A program made the position numbers and the translations under genes. From Rhodopseudomonas_A sp036404135 (GTDB lineage Bacteria > Pseudomonadota > Alphaproteobacteria > Rhizobiales > Xanthobacteraceae): DNA of 64,000 nucleotides. The notes beneath the pieces were generated by a model. That model had not been told where the DNA came from and ran no database searches. It saw only the letters and a list, made by a program, of their open reading frames with translations. The DNA is taken from positions 1-64,000 of the forward strand of contig NZ_DASWPE010000089.1 of the NCBI RefSeq assembly GCF_036404135.1, given 5' to 3'. Shown piece after piece: positions 24,786 to 34,237 of the stretch. Every line of letters begins with the position of its first letter. Position 1 is the first letter of the stretch.

Positions 24786-26558
24786 ATGATTTCGAAGCGA
24801 TTCCGCCGGGATGAATTGCAGGTGGCGCTATTTGCCTGCGCCGCCGCGCCGTGGGCGCTGGGCGCGGTCAGCGCACTGATCAACCTGCTCTATCTCACCG
24901 GCTCGTTCTACATGCTGGAAGTCTACGACCGGGTGATTCCGAGCCGCAGCCTGCCGACGCTGGCCGGGCTGTCGATCCTGGCCGGCCTGCTGTTCGGATT
25001 TCAGGCGCTGCTGGACCTGCTACGCTCGCGGATGCTGATCCGGATCGGGCGCTACGTCGGCCAGGATCTGAGCACGCGGGTGTTCGGCCTGCTGTCCAGG
25101 ATCTCGCTGACGTCGCGCGGCGCCGGCGACGGCCTGCAGCCGCTGCGGGATCTCGACCAGCTGCGCAGCTTCCTGTCCAGCGCCGGGCCGGTGGCGTTTC
25201 TCGACCTGCCCTGGCTGCCGATCTATCTCGGCATCTGCTTTCTGTTCCACGTCTGGATCGGCGTCGCCGCGCTGCTCGGCGTGCTGTTTCTGATCGCGCT
25301 GACCTACCTGACCGATCGGCTGACCACCGAGCCGGCGCGCGCCGCCACCGAGCTGGCGGTGCGGCGCAACGCGATCGCAGAGGCGTCGCGGCGCAACGCG
25401 GAGGTGCTGCATGCGATGGGAATGACGGCGCGGATCACTTCGGTGTGGAACACCGGCAACGTGCAGTATCTGGACGCGCAGCAGCAGGCCAATGACATCA
25501 GCGGCGGCTTCGGGGCGGTGTCGAAGACGACGCGGATGGTCATTCAATCCGCCATGCTGGGGATCGGCGCCTGGCTGGTGATCCGCCAGGAGGCCACCGC
25601 CGGGGTGATCATCGCCGGCTCGATCATCGGCGGTCGCGCGCTGGCGCCGATCGATCTGGCGATCGCGCATTGGAAGAACTTCGTCTCGACCCGGCAGAGC
25701 TGGAAACGCCTCAACAAGCTGTTGGCGAAGCTGCCGGAGCCGGCACCGCAGATGGGCCTGCCGGCGCCCTGCGCCAGCTTCGAGGCCGACAGGGTCAGCG
25801 CCACGCCGCCGGCAGATAGCCGGCTGGTGGTTCAGGACGTCTCGTTTCGGCTGGAGAAAGGCGCCGGTCTCGGCATCATCGGCCCGAGCGGCGGCGGCAA
25901 ATCCTCGCTGCTGCGCTTGCTTGTCGGGATCTGGCCGGCGGCGCGCGGCACCATCCGGCTCGACGGCGCGGCGCTCGATCAGTGGACGCCCGAGGTGTTG
26001 GGCCAGCACATCGGCTATCTGCCGCAGGACGTCGAACTGCTCGCCGGAACCATCGCGCAAAACGTCGCGAGGTTCGAGCCCGCCCCCGACCCCGCCAAGA
26101 TCGTGGCCGCCGCGCATTGCGCCGGGGTCCACGAGCTGATCGTGAGTCTCCCAAAGGGGTACGATACCGACATCGGCGAGAACGGCAGCGCGCTGTCGGC
26201 CGGCCAACGCCAGCGCATCGCATTGGCGCGGGCGCTGTACCGCGATCCGTTCCTGGTGGTGCTGGACGAGCCGAACTCCAACCTTGATGCCGAGGGAGAG
26301 GAGGCGCTGAGCGGCGCCATCCTCGGCGTGCGGCAGCGCGGCGGCATCGTGATCGTAGTGGCGCATCGGCCGAACGCGCTGGCGAGCCTCGATACCGTGA
26401 TGGTCATGGTGCAAGGCCGCTGCCAGGCGATCGGGCCGAAAGACGAGATTCTGTCCAGGATGGTCCGTCGCGTCGCCCCGACACCACCGCCCGCGACGCC
26501 CCCGGCCGCCGCGGCGGCCGCCGGCTGGCGCATCCGTAACGAAATGCCGGGACGATGA
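24786..26558 (+). CDS. Type I secretion permease/ATPase (PrtD/AprD family)
   Basis: About 590 residues: a six-helix exporter domain (LINLLYLTGSFYMLEVYDRVIPSRS is the family's characteristic opening after the first helix) and a C-terminal ATPase with Walker A GPSGGGKSS, Q-loop YLPQDVELLAGTIAQN, signature LSAGQRQRIALARAL, Walker B LVVLDEPNSNLDAEG and switch His in VVAHRPN. Proteins of this type push unfolded RTX-type substrates through the envelope together with an HlyD-like adaptor and TolC. No N-terminal C39-like domain is present. The C-terminal tail is Pro/Ala-rich. The ATG at 24786 is chosen because it precedes the conserved part; upstream codons give no family similarity. Confidence 0.93.
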   Translation: MISKRFRRDELQVALFACAAAPWALGAVSALINLLYLTGSFYMLEVYDRVIPSRSLPTLAGLSILAGLLFGFQALLDLLRSRMLIRIGRYVGQDLSTRVFGLLSRISLTSRGAGDGLQPLRDLDQLRSFLSSAGPVAFLDLPWLPIYLGICFLFHVWIGVAALLGVLFLIALTYLTDRLTTEPARAATELAVRRNAIAEASRRNAEVLHAMGMTARITSVWNTGNVQYLDAQQQANDISGGFGAVSKTTRMVIQSAMLGIGAWLVIRQEATAGVIIAGSIIGGRALAPIDLAIAHWKNFVSTRQSWKRLNKLLAKLPEPAPQMGLPAPCASFEADRVSATPPADSRLVVQDVSFRLEKGAGLGIIGPSGGGKSSLLRLLVGIWPAARGTIRLDGAALDQWTPEVLGQHIGYLPQDVELLAGTIAQNVARFEPAPDPAKIVAAAHCAGVHELIVSLPKGYDTDIGENGSALSAGQRQRIALARALYRDPFLVVLDEPNSNLDAEGEEALSGAILGVRQRGGIVIVVAHRPNALASLDTVMVMVQGRCQAIGPKDEILSRMVRRVAPTPPPATPPAAAAAAGWRIRNEMPGR

Positions 26559-27862
26559 CCACGCCCCTCGCCAATATCAGGGGTTCGCTCACCCGGCACA
26601 TCTGGGCGGCCGGGATCGCGTCCGGCGTGCTGATTTTCGGCCTCGGCGGCTGGGCGACGACAACGGAATTCTCCGGCGCCGTGATCGCGCAGGGCCTGCT
26701 GGTGGTGGATTCCAACGTCAAGAAGGTCCAGCACCCGACCGGCGGCGTGGTCGGCGAGGTTCGGGTCAAGGAAGGCGACCTCGTCGACGCCGGGGATATC
26801 CTGCTGCGCCTCGACGAAACCCAGACCCGCGCCAACGTCGCGATCATCACCAAGGCGCTGGACGAACTGGCGGCTCGGCAAGCCCGCGAGGAGGCCGAAC
26901 GCGACGGCGAGGACGTCGTCGCGTTCCCGCCCGGCCTGCTGGATCGGATCGGCAGCCCCGACGTCGCCAAGGCGATCCGCGGTGAGCGCACCCAGTTCGA
27001 GGTCCGCCGCCAGACCCGCAACGGCCAGCGCTCGCAGCTTCGCGAACGCGTCGCGCAATTGCGCGAGGAGATCGCCGGCTACGAGGCTCAGATCGGCTCC
27101 AAGCTCAAGCAGAGCGAATGGATCATCAAGGAACTGGAAGGCGTCGACCGGCTCTGGAAACAGAACCTGGTGCCCTATACCCGCGTCACCACGCTGGAAC
27201 GCGAAAAGGAACGGCTGGACGGCGAACGCGGCCAGCTTCTAGCCTCGATCGCGCAGTCGAAAGGCAAGATCACCGAAACCGAAATCCAGATCCTGCAGAT
27301 CGATCAGGACATGCGCACCGAGGTCGGCAAGGACCTCGCCGACATCCGCGGCAAGATCGCCGAACTGGTGGAGAAGAAGGTCGCCGCCGAGGACCTGCTG
27401 CGGCGGATCGACATCCGCGCGCCGCAGGCCGGGCGCGTGCTGCAGCTCAGCATCCATACCGTCGGCGGGGTGATTTCCGCCGGCGAGCAGATAATGCTGA
27501 TCGTCCCCAACAAGGACATGCTCAGCGTCGAGGTCCGACTACAGCCGCAGGATATCGACCAGGTCGAGCTCGACCAGCTCGCGCTGATCCGCTTTTCATC
27601 GTTCAGCCAGCGTAGCGTTCCGGAGCTGATCGGCAGCGTGAAGCAGATTTCGGCCGACGTCAGCGAGGACCAGAAGAACGGCAGCCGCTACTACACGCTG
27701 CGGATCGGTGTGCCGGAGGACGAAATCAAACGGCTCGGCGGGCTGAAGCTGATCCCGGGCATGCCTGTCGAAGCCTTCGTGCAGACCACGCCGCGCACCG
27801 TGATGAGCTTTTTGACCAAGCCGCTGAACGACCAGATCGCCCACGCCTTCCGGGAAAAGTGA
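26555..27862 (+). CDS. Type I secretion periplasmic adaptor (HlyD/PrtE family)
   Basis: A 435-residue membrane-fusion protein. One N-terminal membrane segment (AAGIASGVLIFGLGGWATT, residues about 12-32), a lipoyl-like half motif (VQHPTGGVVGEVRVKEGDLV), a long coiled-coil hairpin (residues about 105-280, rich in Glu/Lys/Arg heptads), the second lipoyl half (DIRAPQAGRVLQL) and a beta-barrel end with PGMPVEAFVQTTPRTVMSF. It connects the ATPase to an outer-membrane TolC-like channel that is not encoded here. ATGA overlap with the ATPase gene indicates coupled translation. Convergent with the membrane protein gene downstream, 22 bases apart. Confidence 0.93.
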   Translation: MTTPLANIRGSLTRHIWAAGIASGVLIFGLGGWATTTEFSGAVIAQGLLVVDSNVKKVQHPTGGVVGEVRVKEGDLVDAGDILLRLDETQTRANVAIITKALDELAARQAREEAERDGEDVVAFPPGLLDRIGSPDVAKAIRGERTQFEVRRQTRNGQRSQLRERVAQLREEIAGYEAQIGSKLKQSEWIIKELEGVDRLWKQNLVPYTRVTTLEREKERLDGERGQLLASIAQSKGKITETEIQILQIDQDMRTEVGKDLADIRGKIAELVEKKVAAEDLLRRIDIRAPQAGRVLQLSIHTVGGVISAGEQIMLIVPNKDMLSVEVRLQPQDIDQVELDQLALIRFSSFSQRSVPELIGSVKQISADVSEDQKNGSRYYTLRIGVPEDEIKRLGGLKLIPGMPVEAFVQTTPRTVMSFLTKPLNDQIAHAFREK

Positions 27863-27884
27863 CCGGCTCGCCCGCGTGACAGCG

Positions 27885-29540
27885 TCAGCGCTTGAGAAAC
27901 TCGTCCCAGTCGCGATACCAGACAAAATTCGGGCGATACACCGGATAGGGTGACGGCTCCATGCCGACGATCACCAGATCGGACTTCTTCACCCGCACCG
28001 CCGACGGCCCATACATCAGATCGATGCTGTCGGCGTCGATCTCCTTGTAGTCCGACCCGATCGCCTGAAAGCCCAGCACCAGCCACAGATAATAGTGGGT
28101 GGTCCACATCACCGCCAGCGGATGATTGACCGCGGATTCGTAGGGCGATCCCAGCGCCGGATAGTTGCCGCTGACGCGCGGCACGCCGATCTCCGGCAAC
28201 TGGTTGTAGATCAGCACCGCGGTCTTGCCCTGCTGCCTGGCGGCGATCAGCCGGCCGACCTTGTCGTTGAAATCGGCGTCGACGCTCTGCCTGAGCGACC
28301 ACAGGCCGAGCGTGGTGATGCACAAAAGCACCACGCAGCTCAATGCCGCCACCAGCCGCGGCCGCCGCAGCAGGCTGCCGAGCAGCAGAACCAGCGTCAC
28401 CACCAGCACGGCGCCGACCGGAGGCATGTAGCGCAGCGTGAAGGGTGGCGCGCCGGTGGCGACGTAAAGCAGAAAATACAGCGAGAACGTGCTGGCCGCG
28501 AACAACAGCGCGGCGATCAGGGGCGTGGCGGCGATCCGGCCCGGCTGCCGGGGCAACCACAGCGCGACGCCGCCCAGCGCAATAAGCGCACCCCAGAACA
28601 ATGGATTACTGTAGATCTCCATGCCGGCGACCAACCCGCCCGGCATGTCGAAATCCCGATAGTCCAGCCCGACGCTGGCGCGGCCATCGTGGAAGATGCG
28701 GTCGAACACGTGGATCGCCCGATACCAGGCGTCATCAAACGACGCCGGCGCGACGAAGGTCCAGCGCGACAGCGTCGGATCATACAGCACCGAGCGCTGA
28801 TACACGATATAGGCCGCGAGCAGCAACGACACCGCCGCCAACTGATAAAGGAACGGCCGCTTTCGCTCGGCGCCGACGATGCCGAGCAGCAACAGCAGGT
28901 AGATGCTCGGGATCGCGGCCTCCCCCATCAGCCATGCCGCGTTCAACAGCGCGGCGCCGATCACCCACGGGGTCTTTGGCCGGTTCAGCGCCAGGCCGAT
29001 CCAGATGAACAGGAAGAGGAATGGGCCGACCGTGTAGAGGTAGTGATGAAAGGTGTGCGAGATCAGCAGTACGAAGGGATTGCCGAACCAGATCACCGCG
29101 ATCAGCAATCGCGCCAGCGAATCCGCAACGAGCCGCGTCAGCGCCCAATATAGTGCCGCGGCGCTCGCCAATTGCAGCGCGACGATGCTGCCATACACCG
29201 CCAGCGGGCTGCGCCCCAGCGCTTCGATTTCGAGATACTGGATGACCCGGGCGAGACCATAGGTGCGGAATTGGCCGCGGCCGACGTCGCCATTGGACAG
29301 CAGCAGCCACAGCCGCTGCGGCAGCGGCAACGCCTTGAGGTCGTCGAAATAGCCGGTGTTGAACACGATATCATCGTTGTTCAGGTGCGACGCCGAGACG
29401 TACAGACCGACGATCAACAGCAGCGCAAGCGTCAGCAGCGCGAGAAATACCCGGGTTGTCAAATTGCGAGGCCCCCATTGTGGTGACGATCCAAAGCCGT
29501 CGTTGTGGCGGCTGTCGGCCGCGGAACGCGAAACTGTCAT
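27885..29540 (-). CDS. Polytopic membrane protein, putative GT-C-type glycosyltransferase (paralogue of 34238-35854)
   Basis: About 551 residues with some ten hydrophobic helices after a short cytoplasmic leader. Between the first helices lies an extracytoplasmic loop with an Asp pair (HLNNDDIVFNTGYFDDL), the position used for catalysis in GT-C lipid-linked-sugar transferases. A soluble C-terminal part ends in YRDWDEFLKR. The gene at 34238-35854 shares the layout and segments: DDI, YRLYGFSRLLHYI against FRTYGLARVIQYL, FHHY, and the final DWD. The donor, acceptor and exact reaction are unknown. ATG at 29540 lies 10 bases past the stop of the upstream gene, so both are one leftward operon. Confidence 0.75.
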   Translation of the reverse strand: MTVSRSAADSRHNDGFGSSPQWGPRNLTTRVFLALLTLALLLIVGLYVSASHLNNDDIVFNTGYFDDLKALPLPQRLWLLLSNGDVGRGQFRTYGLARVIQYLEIEALGRSPLAVYGSIVALQLASAAALYWALTRLVADSLARLLIAVIWFGNPFVLLISHTFHHYLYTVGPFLFLFIWIGLALNRPKTPWVIGAALLNAAWLMGEAAIPSIYLLLLLGIVGAERKRPFLYQLAAVSLLLAAYIVYQRSVLYDPTLSRWTFVAPASFDDAWYRAIHVFDRIFHDGRASVGLDYRDFDMPGGLVAGMEIYSNPLFWGALIALGGVALWLPRQPGRIAATPLIAALLFAASTFSLYFLLYVATGAPPFTLRYMPPVGAVLVVTLVLLLGSLLRRPRLVAALSCVVLLCITTLGLWSLRQSVDADFNDKVGRLIAARQQGKTAVLIYNQLPEIGVPRVSGNYPALGSPYESAVNHPLAVMWTTHYYLWLVLGFQAIGSDYKEIDADSIDLMYGPSAVRVKKSDLVIVGMEPSPYPVYRPNFVWYRDWDEFLKR

Positions 29541-29550
29541 CGCGGATCTG

Positions 29551-31662
29551 TCATCGGATTGGTTCGGGAATGGCCAGCACCAGGCGGTGGCCATCCCAAT
29601 CCGTGGCGCCGCCCTCGGTCGCCAGCGGCACGCTGCCGGCTTCGGCGGAGTAAACGCCGAACCCGATCCGCTTGGCCCGCGCCAGCACGTCGGGCTGGAT
29701 CACGAAGCGCTGCTCGCGCACCTGAACCTTGGCCGGATCGGCACATTGCTGACAGAAGGCGCGGTCGAGATTGCCGATGATGTTGCCGGCATCGTCCAGC
29801 ACGTGAAAGAAAATCGTCTCTGCCGGGATCGGCGGCCCGATCCGGCGGAACAGCATTTTTACGATCAGCCTCTCTCCATCGCGCGCGAATTCCGGCAGCG
29901 TCGATTCGTAGCGGCCGCCATAACGCAACGGCGCCGGCGCGGGCGTGGGCGCCGCCTGCCCGCCGCCGTCGTCGTGACCGGGAACCAGCAGCATGAAACG
30001 GCTGCCATTGGGCTGCGTCACCGCGAGGTCGATCTTCCGATAGCCGCCACCACGCAATAGCAGCTCGACCGTCTCCGGAACCAGCCTGCCGAGAAACGCC
30101 GGCTCATAGGGCGGGGTCTTGTACAACAACGCGGCCGGCGCGACGCTCTTGACGAACTCCAGCATGTTGCGCTGCGCTGCGTCTCCGTCCGTCATCCACG
30201 TGGCGAAGGTCGTGTAAATGCGGTCGGTGCCCTGCAGCCGGGATTGGAACGTCAACAGCGCGCCCTGGAAATCCGGCGCGCCGCCGAGCAGGATCACCGG
30301 GCCGGCGCCGGCGTTGCGGTCGACCTCGCGGATCAATTCCGCGATGTCGTCGCGCCGGGCCGGTTCCAGCGGCAGGATCGAGTAACGTTCATTGATCCGA
30401 CCGTGGCTGTAGCTCCAGGCGACCAGTCCTCTCGCGCTCGGTGCAAGCAGGTTGTTGGCGATCGCGTATTTGATGCCCGGCACGATCGACAGCGCCACCA
30501 GCAGGCACGCGGCGACCGCAATCCGTCCGCGGCACAGCGCGACCAGCCCTAATCCGGCGAGACAGAACAGCGTCACCTCGCCGGGATAGGCGTAGCGTTC
30601 GATCTTGAAGTTGCTGAACGCCACGATCGACAGCGGCACCAGATATCCCGCCGCCAGCAGCGCCAGCCATTTCAACGACGAGCTGCGACTGAGCCCGCAG
30701 ATCCCGACGGCGGCCAGCGCCAGCAGGTTGAGCAGCAGGAATTCGTACTGATGCGCCAGTCCGAACACGAACAGAAACGAGCTGCGCAGATCCAGCGCGC
30801 CGCCAAACCCGTAAACGCTGGCGAGCTGTGCCGAGGCCAGGAAGCGGGTCTGCTCGACGATCGTATGAAAATTGCGGATCAGAAACGGCGCCACCACCAG
30901 CAACGGCAGGGCGACAATCAGCACAGCTTCGGTGGCCGCCCGGCGCCAATCGCGGCTCGGCCACCATCGCGCCAGCACCAGGCCCGCGGCGACGATCGCC
31001 AGCGCCGGGAAAGTAATCTTGGCCAGGAAGCCGGCGGTGATGCTGGCGCCGAGCGCCAGCGCCCACAGCGAGCCGCCGCGCAGAAAATAGCGCATCGCCG
31101 CGGCGTTCAGCACCGCAACGCTGACCACTAAAGGAAACTCGGCGAGAAACTTGTTGGACTGATAGCCGGTCGCCGGATACAGCACGAAAAATAGCGCCGC
31201 GGCCACGCCGGCCAGCCCGGCCTGGCGGTCGCCAAAGCCGAGACCGTGCTTGGCCAGATGGTAGGTAAAATCATAAAACGCCCACACCGCCAGCAGGCAC
31301 AGCACGGCGAACGGCGCGATGGCGGCATCGGCCGACGGGCCGAACAGCCAGAAACCGGGCTGCGCGATCAATGCCAACAGGCCAACGCGGCCGGGATTGG
31401 TGGTGAGAAAGGCGTGATAAAACGCCAGCAGCCCGCCGCTTTTGGCGGCCTGATACTCGCCGAGGCCGTCGAGCAGATACATCGCCTCGTCCCACTCCGG
31501 CGGCGCCCGGTCGAGCATCTGCCAGCGGACGAACAGCGCCGCGAACACCACCGCGAGCAGCGCCGCGGCCCAGCGGGCGGAGCCGGTCCGCGGCTGTGCG
31601 GAAAACTGCAGACGACCGAAGCCGGCGTCCCGGCCTGCCGCATCGGCCAACGGGCCTGACAT
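29551..31662 (-). CDS. ArnT/PMT-like (GT39-type) membrane glycosyltransferase with C-terminal CxxC domain
   Basis: About 703 residues. The first loop after helix 1 has APPEWDEAMYLLDGL, the Asp-Glu pair typical of GT39/ArnT-like transferases, followed by about ten helices and a soluble C-terminal region of about 250 residues. That region contains ALLYKTPPYEPAFLGR, FMLLVPGHDDG, RAFCQQCADP (CxxC) and RIGFGVYSAEAG, and ends near TDWDGHRLVLAI. The divergent gene at 32077 is a clear paralogue along its whole length with the same blocks, including CSGC at the CxxC position. Such enzymes usually move a sugar from a polyprenyl carrier to lipid A or another envelope acceptor. Start MSGPLADAAG has GGAGG upstream. 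Confidence 0.82.
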   Translation of the reverse strand: MSGPLADAAGRDAGFGRLQFSAQPRTGSARWAAALLAVVFAALFVRWQMLDRAPPEWDEAMYLLDGLGEYQAAKSGGLLAFYHAFLTTNPGRVGLLALIAQPGFWLFGPSADAAIAPFAVLCLLAVWAFYDFTYHLAKHGLGFGDRQAGLAGVAAALFFVLYPATGYQSNKFLAEFPLVVSVAVLNAAAMRYFLRGGSLWALALGASITAGFLAKITFPALAIVAAGLVLARWWPSRDWRRAATEAVLIVALPLLVVAPFLIRNFHTIVEQTRFLASAQLASVYGFGGALDLRSSFLFVFGLAHQYEFLLLNLLALAAVGICGLSRSSSLKWLALLAAGYLVPLSIVAFSNFKIERYAYPGEVTLFCLAGLGLVALCRGRIAVAACLLVALSIVPGIKYAIANNLLAPSARGLVAWSYSHGRINERYSILPLEPARRDDIAELIREVDRNAGAGPVILLGGAPDFQGALLTFQSRLQGTDRIYTTFATWMTDGDAAQRNMLEFVKSVAPAALLYKTPPYEPAFLGRLVPETVELLLRGGGYRKIDLAVTQPNGSRFMLLVPGHDDGGGQAAPTPAPAPLRYGGRYESTLPEFARDGERLIVKMLFRRIGPPIPAETIFFHVLDDAGNIIGNLDRAFCQQCADPAKVQVREQRFVIQPDVLARAKRIGFGVYSAEAGSVPLATEGGATDWDGHRLVLAIPEPIR

Positions 31663-32076
31663 CAACCCAATTCCTCCGCTCGCCGCCGCTGCACTGCCGA
31701 AACGCGCGCACCGCGCCCGCACGATCGGCGCTTTTCGGGAAAGCTACGCACGGCATACATGCGCAAAAATCAATGTGCAACGTTTACCGGGCGCGCGGCC
31801 GGCGCAAATTTCCCAATCGCGGCGGCGGCCATTTCCCTATATTTCGCGAGGCCACGGTCGCGCGGGCGGACATCGCCGCGCCGAGCAACCACGGATTCGC
31901 CGCGGTCATGATTAGCGCGAACCACGCGAGGCGCGCCGTGCCGTTGAGCAGCCCCATCTCGACGGTTGGGCAGCTCTGCGCCACGACGGCGCGCACAACC
32001 CGCACTTTGCACGCGACCGGCAATGCGCTATCTGAAACGCGCGCAGATTCGCTGATCCAGCGATGGCAAGGCGGTA
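31663..32076. promoter_or_regulatory. Divergent intergenic region between GT39-like paralogues
   Basis: 414 bases separate the starts of two paralogous membrane transferases. Frames on the minus strand (around 31770-32100) are Arg/Ala-rich without family features and are not called. AT-rich words occur near 31740-31790 (AAAAATCAATGTGCAACG) and near 31850. The region must hold at least one promoter in each direction; no operator can be defined by eye. Confidence 0.5.
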
Positions 32077-34137
32077 ATGGTTCGTCTCCAAGCAGTCCCA
32101 AAAGCTGTGATCCGCCCGGCGATCTCGGCGGCGGGTGCCACGGCGTTGCTGGCGCTTTGCTGCGCGCTATTGTTCTGGCGTTGGCAAGCGCTCGACCAAA
32201 GACCGCCGAAATTCGACGAGTCCTCCTACCTGCTGGCAGGGCTGATCGAATACAAGGCGCTGCTCTCCGGATCGCTGTCGAATTTCATCCACGCCTATCT
32301 CACCGTCGACCCCGGCCGCGGCGGTCTGCCAAGCCTGCTCACCTTGCCCGGCTTCTTGCTGTTCGGTCCCTCCCCCGACGCTGCCATTGCGATCTTCGTT
32401 CTGTTCTGGCCTTTGGCGATCTTTGCGCTCTACGACGCCACCAAGACCCTCGGCATGTCCGTGCTCGGCCTGTCGGCGCCCGCGGCGGCGATTTCGGGTT
32501 TTCTTGGTTGCCTGCTGTTCGCGATCTACCCGGCGACGCAATATCTCTCCAATACCTTCCTGATCGAGTTTCCGCTGATCACTTTTGTGCTGCTCGGCTA
32601 TGCGGCGGGGCTGCGCTACTTCCAATCCGGCAGCCGGCGTTGGGCGCTGCTGTTTGGCGCCGCGGTGCTGGGCTGCGTGCTCGCCAAGGTCACTGCGCCG
32701 GCGTTTCTGATCGGGCCGGCGCTGCCGATCCTGTGGCGATGGACGCAACGCCGAGCCGCCGGTGAAATCCTGATCGGTCTGGCGCTGATCGCGCTGCCGA
32801 GCCTGCTGCTGGCCGCTCCATCCTATGTCATCAACTGGCGTGCGGTGCTCGAAACCACCCGCTTCTTGAGCTCCGCCGGCGTCGCTGCGGTATACGCCAA
32901 AGGCGGCGCGGGCGATCCGATCGGCGCCTTGCGCTTCATCTGGCGCCTGCTCAACGGCTACGAATTCCTGCTGTGCGCGCTGGCGCTCTCGGCGGCGGTC
33001 GGCTACGGCCTGATCTGCAGAGCCGCGCCAAGGCTGCTGTTCCTTGCGATGACGGCGGCAGGATTCGTGTTGCCGCTGGCCATCGTGGCGCTGAGCAATT
33101 TCAAGGACGAGCGCTACGCCTATCCGGGCTACGGCCCGCTGTTTCTCGGCGCCGGCCTCGGCCTCGGCCTGCTGTGGACGGCGCGGAGCCGCGCGAGCCG
33201 CGTGCTGATCGGCGCCAGCCTGCTCGCACCGCTGATCAACGCCGCCCTGGTCGCAGCGCTGTTGCCCGAGGCGATGCGACTTCCGTTGTCGCGTTACCCG
33301 CTCGAAATGGCGCCGCCGTCGCCCGACCGCCGCGACTGGCACGTCGCCGAGATCGTCGCGGAGACCGAAACGCTGACCACCGGCGGGCCGATCTATCAGC
33401 TCGGCGGCAGTCCGGCCTTTCACGCCGCGCTGTTCAATTTCGTCAGCCTGCTGCGCGGCAACGGCCGATCCTGGACCGGATTTCCGTTCCAGTCATTTCC
33501 CCGGCTGACGGCGGCGGACATCGAAAACTCCGCGGAGCAGACCGCCTATGGCGGTGCGCTCTTGTATAAGTCGCCGCCCTACGACCCGGAATTTCTCGGC
33601 CGGTTTTCATCCGAGGTGATCGCCGCCATGGTGAGCAAGGGCTTCAGCAAGACCGAACTGCACGCCACCCAGCCCGATGGCAGCCGCTTCTTTCTGCTAC
33701 GGCCGCCGTTCCCGAACGTCGAAATCACCTCGCGGCAGCCGCCTGGCACTCCGCCCTCAGGACTGCTGTTCGGACATCAATATGCCGTCACGGCTGTGAA
33801 TTTCCGCCAATCCGGCGACCAGTTGATCGCGGAATTGGCGTTGCGCCGGACCGGGCCGCCGCTGCCCGCAGAAGCGATGTTCTTCCATCTCATCGACGCC
33901 AACGGGATCGTCGGCGGGCTGGACCGGCCGCTGTGTTCGGGCTGCGCCGACAGCGCCGCGGTGACCGAATGGATCGAGCGTTTCCCGATCCCGCAGCTCA
34001 ATCACACAACGCCGATCCGGATCGGATTTGGCGTCTACTCGCCGCCCGCGCCGTCACTGAAGATCACCGGCGGCCCGACCGATTGGGACGGCTTACGCGC
34101 CATCGTCGATCTGCCGAAACACGCGGCGCAGAATTAG
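32077..34137 (+). CDS. ArnT/PMT-like (GT39-type) membrane glycosyltransferase with C-terminal CxxC domain, second copy
   Basis: 686 residues, paralogous to the protein encoded at 29551-31662. The first loop reads RPPKFDESSYLLAGL, with Asp-Glu in the catalytic position. Shared blocks include FLLFGPSPDAAIA, LFAIYPATQYLSNTF, LSNFKDERYAYPG, GALLYKSPPYDPEFLGR, GLDRPLCSGCADSA and RIGFGVYSPPAP, ending in TDWDGLRAIVDL. The CxxC pair in the soluble tail is conserved between the copies, although the rest of the tail has drifted, suggesting a disulfide or metal site of importance. The ATG at 32077 follows AAGGCGG. Probably transfers a lipid-linked sugar on the periplasmic side; substrate unknown. Confidence 0.82.
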   Translation: MVRLQAVPKAVIRPAISAAGATALLALCCALLFWRWQALDQRPPKFDESSYLLAGLIEYKALLSGSLSNFIHAYLTVDPGRGGLPSLLTLPGFLLFGPSPDAAIAIFVLFWPLAIFALYDATKTLGMSVLGLSAPAAAISGFLGCLLFAIYPATQYLSNTFLIEFPLITFVLLGYAAGLRYFQSGSRRWALLFGAAVLGCVLAKVTAPAFLIGPALPILWRWTQRRAAGEILIGLALIALPSLLLAAPSYVINWRAVLETTRFLSSAGVAAVYAKGGAGDPIGALRFIWRLLNGYEFLLCALALSAAVGYGLICRAAPRLLFLAMTAAGFVLPLAIVALSNFKDERYAYPGYGPLFLGAGLGLGLLWTARSRASRVLIGASLLAPLINAALVAALLPEAMRLPLSRYPLEMAPPSPDRRDWHVAEIVAETETLTTGGPIYQLGGSPAFHAALFNFVSLLRGNGRSWTGFPFQSFPRLTAADIENSAEQTAYGGALLYKSPPYDPEFLGRFSSEVIAAMVSKGFSKTELHATQPDGSRFFLLRPPFPNVEITSRQPPGTPPSGLLFGHQYAVTAVNFRQSGDQLIAELALRRTGPPLPAEAMFFHLIDANGIVGGLDRPLCSGCADSAAVTEWIERFPIPQLNHTTPIRIGFGVYSPPAPSLKITGGPTDWDGLRAIVDLPKHAAQN

Positions 34138-34237
34138 GGCGGCGATCACTCGACAAACAGATCCCGCATTTCATTATTTAAATTCACGATCAACCCGAGT
34201 CCCACTTGAATCGGAATACCCGCGCGGTCGGCGACAA

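Noticed and set aside
31770..32101. Two overlapping minus-strand frames in the divergent region between the GT39-like genes
   Set aside because: Arg/Ala-rich, overlapping each other in different frames, no ribosome site and no family features; they look like chance frames in high-GC DNA.
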